This document shows, one piece after another, positions 5,899 to 13,004 of a DNA stretch of 17,071 nucleotides (position 1 is the stretch's first letter; every line of letters starts with the position of its first letter). The translations under genes and the position numbers were made by a program. Location: positions 1-17,071 of the forward strand of contig DPGH01000010.1 of the NCBI GenBank assembly GCA_003523255.1. Reading direction: 5' to 3'. The DNA is from Clostridiales bacterium. GTDB lineage: Bacteria > Bacillota > Clostridia > Christensenellales > Borkfalkiaceae. Below the pieces are notes generated by a model. It saw only the letters and a program-made list of their open reading frames with translations. It searched no databases and was not told the origin of the DNA.

Positions 5899-8018
5899 AT
5901 AAACACGAGTTTTCAAGCAAATGGAAGTTTGACGAAACAAACCACTGGCACGAATGCACCACGGATAAACACACCGACACGTCGGAGAAACTCCCGCACG
6001 TGTTCACGTGGACAGAAAAAACGCCCGCAGGCGTTCACACGGACAAAGTCGAAAAGGGCGTGTGTGAATGCGGATACGAAACCGAAAGGACAATTTCCGA
6101 CACCGCAACGCACGCTTACGGCGAGGAATGGAAAAAAGACGCGACGGGACACTGGCACGAATCGACCTGTGACGCAACGGCTCCCACGCATGACGTAATG
6201 AAGAGCGATTTCGCCGCGCATACCTTTGACGAAGGCGAAGTTACCAAACCGGCGGACTACGGCGTAGTCGGCGAAAAGAAATTCACCTGCACGGTATGCG
6301 GTTACGAAAAGACCGAAGACATCGACGCTCTTGATGCAAAAGACAACGAAATCAAACTTGCAGAAGGCAAAACGCTTGGCAAGGAATACGACGGAGAAGT
6401 TGTTTCGATTACGAAAGGCGATTTCGTAATTGAAGGCAATCGCGAACCCGCATTTATGTTCAAGGCAAAAGGCGCGGACGACAATACGTACATTGCAACC
6501 GCCCCGAAGAATGCCGGCGAATATACCGTGAAAGTCAGCGTAGCAGCCACGGCAGAGTGGAAAGCCGCGACAAAAACTTTTGACTTTGCAATCACCCCCA
6601 TGGTAATCAGCGTTGATTGGGAGCATCTATACGATAATACAAATGTTTTCTCAGGCGCACCCGCCGAATTGCTTGCAGGCGACGAAGCAACAATTACCGT
6701 TACAATGAGTAGTGCCAACGTCGGCGCGACGGTTCAAAGCTTTGAAATCACCGGGAAAGACGCGGGCAATTACAGCCTTGCAATAGAAAACATTAACGTG
6801 GCAATCGTCAAAGCAGACATCGTCGACTTTACAATCAGCAATGCAGACGCATTCAATAATCTTGTTATCGGCGCACAGAGTATCCCCGCTCCCACAACAA
6901 ATTACGTTGAAATCGGCACCGGTTACGGCGCAAAGACTATCTTTTGGGAACAAAAACTTGATGGCGCTTGGAGTCGTAACCTTACAAAAGAAGAAGTAAT
7001 AAACATTAAAACGGGAACGTTCCGAGTGCACATTAAATATGCGGAAGGCGACAACTACAAATCCGGAGACGCGTTCGTCGAATTCACTATGAAGGCGAAA
7101 TCAAGAAATCTTACCGTCAGGAACTTTGATGGTAAAATGTACGACGGCAAGCAAGTGGCGAACTTCACCTTTGATACCCTCGTTAATAAATTTAGCACCC
7201 CGTTAATTGAAGGCGGCGTAGAAAATATCACGCCTATTTCTTCCGGCGAAAAATACGTCGAGTTCCGTGAAGTTGGCGGAGAATGGGGAAGGAATTTGAA
7301 CGTCGCCAACGTTCTCACGAACGCGGGAGAGTATGAATACCGCATCGGCGTCACGGCAACGGACGAATGGGAAGCAGTGGTTTCCGAAATAAAAACGTTC
7401 ACAATTAAACCGTATGAGTTCGTGCTTGAACTTGGCTACATTAGAAATCAACAAAATCCGTCGAATGATAGAGGCAAAACGTTTTTATTCGGACAATACG
7501 AAAATCGTATCGAAGGTCAGAAAATCCAACTTTGGCTTGACAACGAAAAAGCAGGGTTTGAAACCAAAGCAGGAAACAACAGTGTTTTCTATTTTATCCC
7601 TGACCAGAAAAAGCAAGTAACGACGGATTGTTTCTTCCTTAAAATAGGAAACATTACGAACCCTGTTATGGAAAACTACAAAATCGTTCCCAAATCCCCA
7701 TCCGTTACGACAGTTGAGATTACGGTTGTTGAGTTTACAATCGGAAAGTCCACCTCCGGTTCGATCCAAGTAGTACAAGCGGCAGAAAAAGCGATTTACG
7801 CGACTGTTAAAAAGGGATACTTCATGGTCGGACAAACGGTTGTGATTTACAAGAGCGACGGCACAAGAGTGGGCGAAGCCACGATTCAACAAATCACAGC
7901 CGGAGGCTCAATAAGTGCAAGTGGTTGTGCAATTCCTTCCGACGGTAGAGTCATCATAGTTTTGGATAAGATATATGAGAATATTGATATACTGGGTGGC
8001 AAAATCGAGGTAAAATAA
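5814..8018 (+). CDS. Large lipoprotein with Cys/His modules and MBG/YDG-like domains
   Basis: A 734-residue lipoprotein with lipobox LTAC and lipid cysteine 26. Residues 31-170 hold two or three Cys/His modules (HEFSSKWKFDETNHWHEC, CECGYETERT, HAYGEEWKKDATGHWHES, FTCTVCGYEKTEDI). From about 188 to 535 there are roughly four Ig-like beta domains of the MBG/YDG type: EYDGEVVSITKGDF, then NAGEYTVKVSV; GAPAELLAGDEA, then DAGNYSLAI; and MYDGKQVANFTF, then NAGEYEYRIGV. The last 89 residues (from about 646) form a distinct beta module, KKGYFMVGQTVVIY...GRVIIVL, with a pattern like the second barrel of translation GTPases. The layout suggests a membrane-anchored stalk presenting an outer domain. It has AAAGGAG and the duplicated leader upstream. 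Ligand and function are unknown. Confidence 0.88.
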   Translation: MKRKSIFTFCAIALMLVLSLSVLTACNKNKHEFSSKWKFDETNHWHECTTDKHTDTSEKLPHVFTWTEKTPAGVHTDKVEKGVCECGYETERTISDTATHAYGEEWKKDATGHWHESTCDATAPTHDVMKSDFAAHTFDEGEVTKPADYGVVGEKKFTCTVCGYEKTEDIDALDAKDNEIKLAEGKTLGKEYDGEVVSITKGDFVIEGNREPAFMFKAKGADDNTYIATAPKNAGEYTVKVSVAATAEWKAATKTFDFAITPMVISVDWEHLYDNTNVFSGAPAELLAGDEATITVTMSSANVGATVQSFEITGKDAGNYSLAIENINVAIVKADIVDFTISNADAFNNLVIGAQSIPAPTTNYVEIGTGYGAKTIFWEQKLDGAWSRNLTKEEVINIKTGTFRVHIKYAEGDNYKSGDAFVEFTMKAKSRNLTVRNFDGKMYDGKQVANFTFDTLVNKFSTPLIEGGVENITPISSGEKYVEFREVGGEWGRNLNVANVLTNAGEYEYRIGVTATDEWEAVVSEIKTFTIKPYEFVLELGYIRNQQNPSNDRGKTFLFGQYENRIEGQKIQLWLDNEKAGFETKAGNNSVFYFIPDQKKQVTTDCFFLKIGNITNPVMENYKIVPKSPSVTTVEITVVEFTIGKSTSGSIQVVQAAEKAIYATVKKGYFMVGQTVVIYKSDGTRVGEATIQQITAGGSISASGCAIPSDGRVIIVLDKIYENIDILGGKIEVK

Positions 8019-8045
8019 CTTAAAAGTTATTATCTGATCAAAATT

Positions 8046-8079
8046 ACGGATAAGCGGGCGCAAAAACCCGCTTATCCGT
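8046..8079. other. Perfect 13-bp hairpin between lipoprotein genes
   Basis: ACGGATAAGCGGG pairs exactly with CCCGCTTATCCGT around an 8-base loop. There is no T-run on either side, so it is not a textbook intrinsic terminator. It lies 28 bases after the stop of the 734-residue lipoprotein and 32 before the next start. It could be a factor-dependent terminator, an mRNA 3'-end stabiliser or a protein-binding dyad. Confidence 0.6.
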
Positions 8080-8110
8080 GTCGTGCTCTATAAACATAAA
8101 GGAGACATCG

Positions 8111-9774
8111 ATGAAGAAAAAGTCTTTATTATTTCTTGCGCTTGCGCTGGCGTTGTCGCTGTGCCTTGCGTTTGTCGCTTGCGGCGACAAAAACGGAGGA
8201 GTAAACAAACTGACTGCCGAAAGCGGCATTACTTTGGACGGCGCGTTTGAAAACGACTCCGTGCTGAAAGCCGAACATCATGCCGCCGACAGCGAACAGG
8301 GAAAAGCGGCTATTGCTGCGATAGACAAGCCGTATGACAGCACACGCGTTGCCGTATTCGACATTACCCTTACCAAAGACGGCGAAAAGGTGCAGCCTAA
8401 CGGCAAGGTCAGAATCACCATGCCGAAACCGTTTGAGTCGGAACTCGGATATGTCACATATCACGTCAAGGACGATAATACGGTAGAAGAACTCGCAACG
8501 ACAGTTGACGGCAACAATATTTACTTTGAAACGGCAAGTTTTTCGTATTTTGTCGTTGCGGGCTTGGTAAATGCCGATCAACAGCATATACACAGTTATG
8601 TCGAAAAAGTTACCGACAGAAACCTTGTGGACAATGCAACATGCCAAAGGAGGCTGTGTATAGGCTTGTTTGCAGTATTTGCGGCAGTTTGGGCAGAGAA
8701 ACCTTTGAATACGGCGAACTTGCCGATCATAACCTGCGCGAAGAAAAAGGTTACGATCCCCGATGCGAAAAAGACGGACTTACCCACGGCAAACGTTGCA
8801 TAAATCCGGGATGTACTTATACCGAGCAGAAGCCGATACCCGCTATCGGACACGATATGCAGGACGTTGCCGCAAAAGAGCCGACTTGTACGGAAATCGG
8901 CTGGAAAGCGTACAAAAGATGCGAGCATTATTGCGGAAAAACCGAAGGGTACGAGGAAATACCCGCCACGGGACATAATTTGTCCATAACCGTGCCGCGC
9001 GTTGAGCCAACTTGCGAGAGGTGGGGCAACGAGGAGTATTTAAAATGCTCCAATGAGGGGTGCGATTATCACACCGATTATAATGGTTTGCCCGCTCTCG
9101 GACACGATTTGCAATGGCACGATCCGTACGACGCAACCTGCACCGAGGACGGGTATTGGAGAGGCTATTCCACCTGCAATCGCGAAGGTTGCGACTACAA
9201 CACAAAGGTGGATAGATATGTCGAAAAGGCTCTCGGACACAATCTCAAACATCACGAGGCTAAACAAGCGGACTGCCTGCCCGGCTGGGAGGAATACGAC
9301 GAATGTCAGCGCGAGGGTTGCGATTATAATACGAAAGTGGAAATCCCCGCCAACGGAAAGCATAGTTACGTTTGCGACGTATGCACCACGTGCGGTGGAC
9401 TTAACCCCGTCAGGTACACGCGCGAGGGCAAATATATCTATTTCGGTCACTGGCCGCAAACCTTAGAGCGCGACGAAAACGTCGTTGCAAAACTCAACGA
9501 AATGGCAGGGACGCCACCCCTTCCGCGTGATAATAACGCAAATCCCTACAATTGGGAAAGTCACGAGGGTACTACTTATATGTGGCAAAAAATCGTTATA
9601 TATAACGGCACAAAATACCTTGGCGTCCAAATGAACGACTATCGCGCGAATGGGATTTATGCTCTGGGCGATAAAATTACGGACAACGGCTATTATAAGC
9701 TCAACGTGTACCGCTTGCAAACAAGGTTGAACTTTCGAGTTCTTCAAGCAATATGGTTTCTTCTTTACCATTAG
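8111..9774 (+). pseudogene. Cys-repeat lipoprotein gene, frameshifted and 3'-truncated
   Basis: AAAGGAG (8098-8104) precedes MKKKS and a signal peptide with lipobox FVAC (lipid cysteine 24). A beta-rich domain follows (VAVFDITLTKDGEKVQPNGK...ETASFSYFVVAG). Coding then shifts frame near 8644. The first frame runs on as low-quality sequence to 8803, while the frame containing KEAVYRLVCSICG continues to 9774. That frame carries about six cysteine repeats of the type EPTCTEIGW..Y..C..C....IPATGH and a C-terminal domain starting YIYFGHWPQTL, with YMWQKIVI and a GVQMNDYR strand. Recognisable sequence ends at LNVY (about 9711), where DNA of the antisense serine recombinase begins. The last 21 codons are spurious. 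A single-base deletion explains the shift; sequencing error or programmed shifting are alternatives. When intact it was a surface lipoprotein like its two neighbours. Confidence 0.75.
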
Positions 9775-11158
9775 CATTATAGACGATTTTTATATGGTCG
9801 TCATACATATAAATCGAATTGATAAACGTGTCGATTATCTTTCTTTTTCCGTCCTGCGTGGATATATCTATCTTTCGGAAATTATTGAGAGCCATTCTGA
9901 AATGGTCTTGCGTGAATATCGGCGCTTTTAACTGCTCTTTGGCGATTGCGTCGTTGATTTCGTTTTGCTCTTTTTCAAGCTCTGCAAGCCGCTTTAACAG
10001 TATTTCCGTCGCATAGCCTTTCTGTACGGCGTTGACGATATTCTCAATCTCTTTTTCTTTTTGCTTTAACTGCTCCTGTAATTTGGGTAGCAAGGTGCTT
10101 TCCGTGTATTGCAATTCATACAACTTTTCCGAGAGCTTTTCAATTACACCGTCGTCATGGAGAAATTCCATTGTCTTGTGGACGATAAACTCTTCCAACT
10201 TGGTCTTGCTGACAGGCTTTTTGCCGCATTCGTGCTTTTTCTGCCTTACGCAAGCATAATACCGATAGACGACGCCTTTCGTTCCGCTCGTCCCTGCCTG
10301 CGCAACCATCATTGCGCCGCAACGCCCACAAAAGAGTTTGGTTGTCAAAAGATAATCGTCGTCCGCCGTGTGTCTTGCCGGCGCTTTACTGTTTTTAGCA
10401 AGTTCTGACTGTACGGCGTTAAACAGTTCTTCCGATACGATCGGCGGTACGCTGTTTTTGATTACCACGCCCATATGACTGTATTCGCCTATGTATACTC
10501 TGTTGGAGAGCATATACCGAATGGCGTTGTACCGTAAGAGCTTGCCGTTGGAACGGGTAACTTTACGATCGGACATTAAGTTGAAGATCTCTTTTACGGT
10601 CTTTCCGTCGTTGCTCATTTTGAATATTTCGGCAACGATAGGAGCGGTTTGCGGGTCTATATCGAGTTTATGTTCCGCATTGATTACATATCCGAAAGGA
10701 GTATTTCCGCCGTTCCAAAGACCTTTCAATGCGTTTTCTTTCATGCCGCGCGTAACCTTTTCGGCGAGTTCTGCGGAATAGAACTCCGCCATGCCTTCAA
10801 GGACGCTTTCCAACAGTATACCTTCCGAGCCTTCGGCTATCGATTCCTTTGCAGACACGACCTTTACGCCGTTCTTACGGAGCAAAGCTTTATAATGTGC
10901 ACTATCATAGCGGTTACGGGAGAACCTATCCAATTTCCACACGATAATGCAATCGAAAGCGTGTTTATAGCTGTCCTTAATCATTCGCTGGAATTCTGGG
11001 CGGTTATCTGTTTTTGCAGAATAAGCACGGTCTATGTAGTTACCGATAACCTGAATGTCGTTATAAGTAGCGTATTCCATACACTCTCTAAGCTGACCTT
11101 CAATAGAAGCTTCCGTCTGGTTATCGCTTGAATAGCGGGCATAAATTACGGCTCTCAT
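9701..11158 (-). CDS. Large serine recombinase
   Basis: A 485-residue site-specific recombinase. The resolvase-type catalytic domain starts YARYSSDNQTEASIEGQL, with nucleophile S10 and R8, and has the KLDRFSRN arginine motif at 76-82. A Recombinase domain follows (about 150-255; GGNTPFGYV, then VYIGEYSHMGVVI). A zinc ribbon has C277, C280, C303 and C311 (LFCGRCGAMM...YYACVRQKKHECG). A coiled-coil region (about 340-410) precedes a beta tail (IKIVYNANGKEETILLEEL). Such enzymes integrate and excise mobile elements by double-strand cleavage at short att sites. Start ATG 11158 follows AAAGGAG (11173-11167). Its last codons and stop (9701-9712) lie in DNA that also reads as the lipoprotein frame on the other strand, so its 3' end appears to sit on an insertion junction. 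All catalytic motifs are present. Confidence 0.93.
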   Translation of the reverse strand: MRAVIYARYSSDNQTEASIEGQLRECMEYATYNDIQVIGNYIDRAYSAKTDNRPEFQRMIKDSYKHAFDCIIVWKLDRFSRNRYDSAHYKALLRKNGVKVVSAKESIAEGSEGILLESVLEGMAEFYSAELAEKVTRGMKENALKGLWNGGNTPFGYVINAEHKLDIDPQTAPIVAEIFKMSNDGKTVKEIFNLMSDRKVTRSNGKLLRYNAIRYMLSNRVYIGEYSHMGVVIKNSVPPIVSEELFNAVQSELAKNSKAPARHTADDDYLLTTKLFCGRCGAMMVAQAGTSGTKGVVYRYYACVRQKKHECGKKPVSKTKLEEFIVHKTMEFLHDDGVIEKLSEKLYELQYTESTLLPKLQEQLKQKEKEIENIVNAVQKGYATEILLKRLAELEKEQNEINDAIAKEQLKAPIFTQDHFRMALNNFRKIDISTQDGKRKIIDTFINSIYMYDDHIKIVYNANGKEETILLEELESSTLFASGTR

Positions 11159-11363
11159 TTTTATTTCTCCTTTACTCTTCTTTAAATTTATATTTTTTTG
11201 ATGCTTCTACACGTTCCTTAACGCATTTTATATCCGGATGTTTTTCTACTTGCTCGTCCAACACCTTAATCAAACCATTTTTTAAAGATATATCCACTTT
11301 AACAACAAAACTGCAAATATCGTGGTAGAAATGCCAAGTGTTTTTCGATATTGTTTTAGATTA
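9712..11363. mobile_element. Serine recombinase insertion, boundaries approximate
   Basis: The left edge is set where lipoprotein homology stops (about 9711). The right edge is set where alpha/beta hydrolase homology starts (about 11364). The segment contains the recombinase and a short upstream frame, and no cargo. The two flanks do not rejoin into one gene, so this is either a remnant of a larger element or a site of later rearrangement. No convincing att direct repeat was found; TGCAAA at 9716-9721 and 11312-11317 is the only shared short word near both edges. Confidence 0.45.
11172..11360 (-). CDS. Short open frame upstream of the serine recombinase, possibly truncated
   Basis: On the minus strand a frame is open for 62 codons from 11360 to the TAA at 11174-11172. 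It includes NTWHFYHDICSFVVKVDI and ends KYKFKEE. Its stop overlaps the recombinase ribosome binding site (TAAAGGAG), as in a coupled pair. There is no ATG; a GTG would give about 41 residues but without a ribosome binding site. The mix of hydrophobic and charged residues looks coding. I read it as the 3' end of an element gene whose start was lost at the junction with the hydrolase fragment. I do not recognise the family. An unusual start or chance open frame cannot be excluded. Confidence 0.4.
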   Translation of the reverse strand, partial: SKTISKNTWHFYHDICSFVVKVDISLKNGLIKVLDEQVEKHPDIKCVKERVEASKKYKFKEE

Positions 11364-11540
11364 GATGAGGCGGTTCCTATTAGTTACTCTTATGCAATGG
11401 TAGATGCTCTGTTAAAAGCGGGGAACAATGCTGAATTTACGATTTTTCATAATGTGGGTCATAACTCGTGGGATCGCGCTTATACGAAAGACTTGTTGGA
11501 ATGGCTTATTTCAAGGGAAAAATCCAGGCAGGCAGAATAA
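11322..11540 (+). pseudogene. Alpha/beta hydrolase, C-terminal fragment
   Basis: About 58 residues from DEAVPISYSYAMVDALLKAG through FTIFHNVGHNSWDRAYTKD to LLEWLISREK match the C-terminus of alpha/beta hydrolases of the dienelactone hydrolase or prolyl-oligopeptidase-like esterase type. The Asp of DEAVP and the His of GHNSW are the acid and base of the catalytic triad. The nucleophile serine and some 200 residues of the fold are missing. The frame upstream of DEAVP (MPSVFRYCFRL) only weakly resembles the expected strand, so true homology may start near 11364. No ribosome binding site is present. This is a remnant left by insertion or deletion at the recombinase junction. Confidence 0.7.
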
Positions 11541-11694
11541 AGAATTTTTTAGTGATTTTATCGATTACGTCTTTCGATATGCAACAATGAAGACATCGTT
11601 GAAATTGGTAAGTACAATGTTGGGGTAAAGAACTTATATAATCCTTTTTGTGAGGATGTGTGATTAAAAATATAGAATTATACTATTACGAAAT

Positions 11695-12612
11695 ATGAAT
11701 ATTTACATTATAATATTGTTTTTCGTTGTGATAGCGATAATGCGCGTTATACAAAAGGTGTGCAGCAAAGTTTCCAGCGAACAAATAACGGACAATAAAA
11801 CTTTTTTTGCTTACGGAGCATTATATCAATGCGTCGCGGCGACGTTTGCTTTGATTACGGTGGCTTTTACCGGCTTTCATAACTTTAACACGGGCTTAAT
11901 TGTTTGTTCGGTTCTTTCGGCGGTGCTGTTTGCGGTTGATTTATTCACCGGATTAGAAGCCGTTAAGGGCTGTTCTATTGCCGTAGCAACTATGTTTGGT
12001 TTAGGCGGACTTATCATCTCTGTAGTCGTTTCTTATTTTTGGTTCGGGGAGGAAATTAAAAGTTATCAGATAGCAGGATTGTGCATATTTTTTGTTTCGG
12101 CGTATTTATTATCGAGTAAAGACGGAAAGAGCGGAGAAAAAATATCCGCAAAAACGTTTTTGATGCTTTTTGTAAATTTTTTGGCAAACGGACTCGTAAT
12201 GGTTGTGCAAAAATACTTTGCGCTTAAAGTAGAAGGGGCTAACACTCCGTTGTTTTCGTTTTTAACCTTTATGCTTTGCGGAATATTTATGGTTATTTGC
12301 TTTTTGTTTACGTTATGTAAGAACAAAGCGAAAGCGATAGAAAATCGGCAAGAAGAAGAGAAAAAACCCGTTTTAAACAAAAAACTTATAATTTGCGGAA
12401 TACTGCTTGCATTGGCGTTGTTTTTGATAAATATTATGATTACGGAAATGGGTAAAACCGTGCCGTCCATTATAATATTCCCTGTGTCCAGCGCGATATG
12501 TATAATAATTGCGACTTTGGTTGGCTATTTTGTGTTTAAGGAAAAGTTATCCGTAAAAAAGATAATAGGCTTACTCGTCGGTATCGCATCTATAATAATT
12601 ATAGGGATTTAA
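11695..12612 (+). CDS. EamA/DMT-superfamily transporter
   Basis: A 305-residue integral membrane protein with about ten hydrophobic segments (near residues 2-20, 36-58, 65-84, 94-115, 123-140, 153-173, 185-207, 231-250, 257-281, 289-305). It is arranged as two repeats of five, as in the drug/metabolite transporter superfamily. The ends of the repeats are alike: VVVSYFWFGEEIKSYQIAGL and ATLVGYFVFKEKLSVKKIIG, the usual acidic-residue motif before the last helix of each half. A charged loop at 208-230 separates the halves. The substrate cannot be told; family members export metabolites or amino acids. The start ATG has no strong ribosome binding site. A good intrinsic terminator follows at 12677. 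It has no functional link to its neighbours. Confidence 0.85.
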   Translation: MNIYIIILFFVVIAIMRVIQKVCSKVSSEQITDNKTFFAYGALYQCVAATFALITVAFTGFHNFNTGLIVCSVLSAVLFAVDLFTGLEAVKGCSIAVATMFGLGGLIISVVVSYFWFGEEIKSYQIAGLCIFFVSAYLLSSKDGKSGEKISAKTFLMLFVNFLANGLVMVVQKYFALKVEGANTPLFSFLTFMLCGIFMVICFLFTLCKNKAKAIENRQEEEKKPVLNKKLIICGILLALALFLINIMITEMGKTVPSIIIFPVSSAICIIIATLVGYFVFKEKLSVKKIIGLLVGIASIIIIGI

Positions 12613-12676
12613 AAAATTTTATGGTTTGATTTAACGAATTTGGTTCGCATTACATACTGTTTTTGCAACCAAATAG

Positions 12677-12715
12677 AACCGAGCCAGCCCGAATGCGGGT
12701 TAACTCGGTTTTTTC
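12677..12715 (+). terminator. Intrinsic terminator after the transporter
   Basis: AACCGAG pairs with CTCGGTT, with an inner stem AGCCCG/CGGGTT, followed by six T. It lies 65 bases after the transporter stop. Confidence 0.85.
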
Positions 12716-12747
12716 TAACGATTTTAAGGTTTGGTCTGAAAAGCAAA

Positions 12748-12787
12748 TTTGTACACAAAAACAGCTGCGAGCAGTTGTTTGTACAAA
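12748..12787. repeat. 40-bp quasi-palindrome, candidate recombinase site
   Basis: Outer arms TTTGTACA (12748-12755) and TGTACAAA (12780-12787) and inner arms CTGC/GCAG around a GA centre form a long interrupted palindrome. The left half is four bases longer than the right. The layout of two half-sites around a non-palindromic dinucleotide is what serine integrase att sites look like. A regulator-binding dyad is an alternative. It lies 201 bases beyond the 3' end of the second recombinase gene. Confidence 0.45.
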
Positions 12788-12804
12788 AATGGCTTTACCG
12801 ACCA

Positions 12805-12822
12805 TATTTTTGTTCAAAAATA
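12805..12822. repeat. Short perfect dyad TATTTTTG/CAAAAATA
   Basis: Two 8-base arms are separated by TT, 18 bases right of the quasi-palindrome. It is AT-rich, so chance is possible. Confidence 0.3.
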
Positions 12823-12900
12823 GACTTTGACAAATATTTCTATAGTCTGAATATTCGGAAAATTTAAAATAACGTATTTGATTGTTTTAAATTTTGTGGT

Positions 12901-12941
12901 AAAAAGAAAACCCTGACCGCCGTCGTCAGGGTTGATTTTTT
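12901..12941. terminator. Two-way intrinsic terminator
   Basis: AACCCTGAC pairs with GTCAGGGTT around a 7-base loop. A T-run follows on the plus strand (12936-12941), and TTTTCTTTTT follows on the minus strand. It can back up termination of the recombinase transcript. Confidence 0.8.
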
Positions 12942-12967
12942 AAAAAAAGTAAAACTTATCGGAATTT

Positions 12968-13004
12968 AAAAGAAAACCGACCCAAACCTAACGGTTCGGG
13001 TCGG
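12968..13004 (-). terminator. Intrinsic terminator overlapping the recombinase 3' end
   Basis: On the minus strand CCGACCC pairs with GGGTCGG, with an inner AACC/GGTT stem, then TTTTCTTTTA. The stop codon of the recombinase lies within the hairpin loop and stem, so the last codons double as terminator. Confidence 0.8.

Larger units (their letters stand above)
12613..12987. other. Intergenic 375 bp with terminators and inverted repeats
   Basis: No credible gene lies here. It contains the transporter terminator (12677-12715), a 40-bp quasi-palindrome (12748-12787), a short dyad (12805-12822), a two-way terminator (12901-12941) and the start of the recombinase terminator (12968-13004). The left boundary of the second mobile element probably falls in this stretch. 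Confidence 0.7.

Noticed and set aside
8641..8803. Continuation of the first frame of the Cys-repeat lipoprotein as a real C-terminus
   Set aside because: The frame after 8644 has no repeat pattern, while the neighbouring frame restores the cysteine repeats at once.
9712..11320. TGCAAA near both edges of the first recombinase segment as an att core
   Set aside because: Six bases without surrounding similarity are expected by chance, and the flanking genes do not rejoin across it.
11553..11663. Short plus-strand frame ending NNEDIVEIGKYNVGVK...CEDV after the hydrolase fragment
   Set aside because: It looks protein-like but is only about 35 codons after a stop, has no start or ribosome binding site and no recognisable family; perhaps debris of another broken gene.
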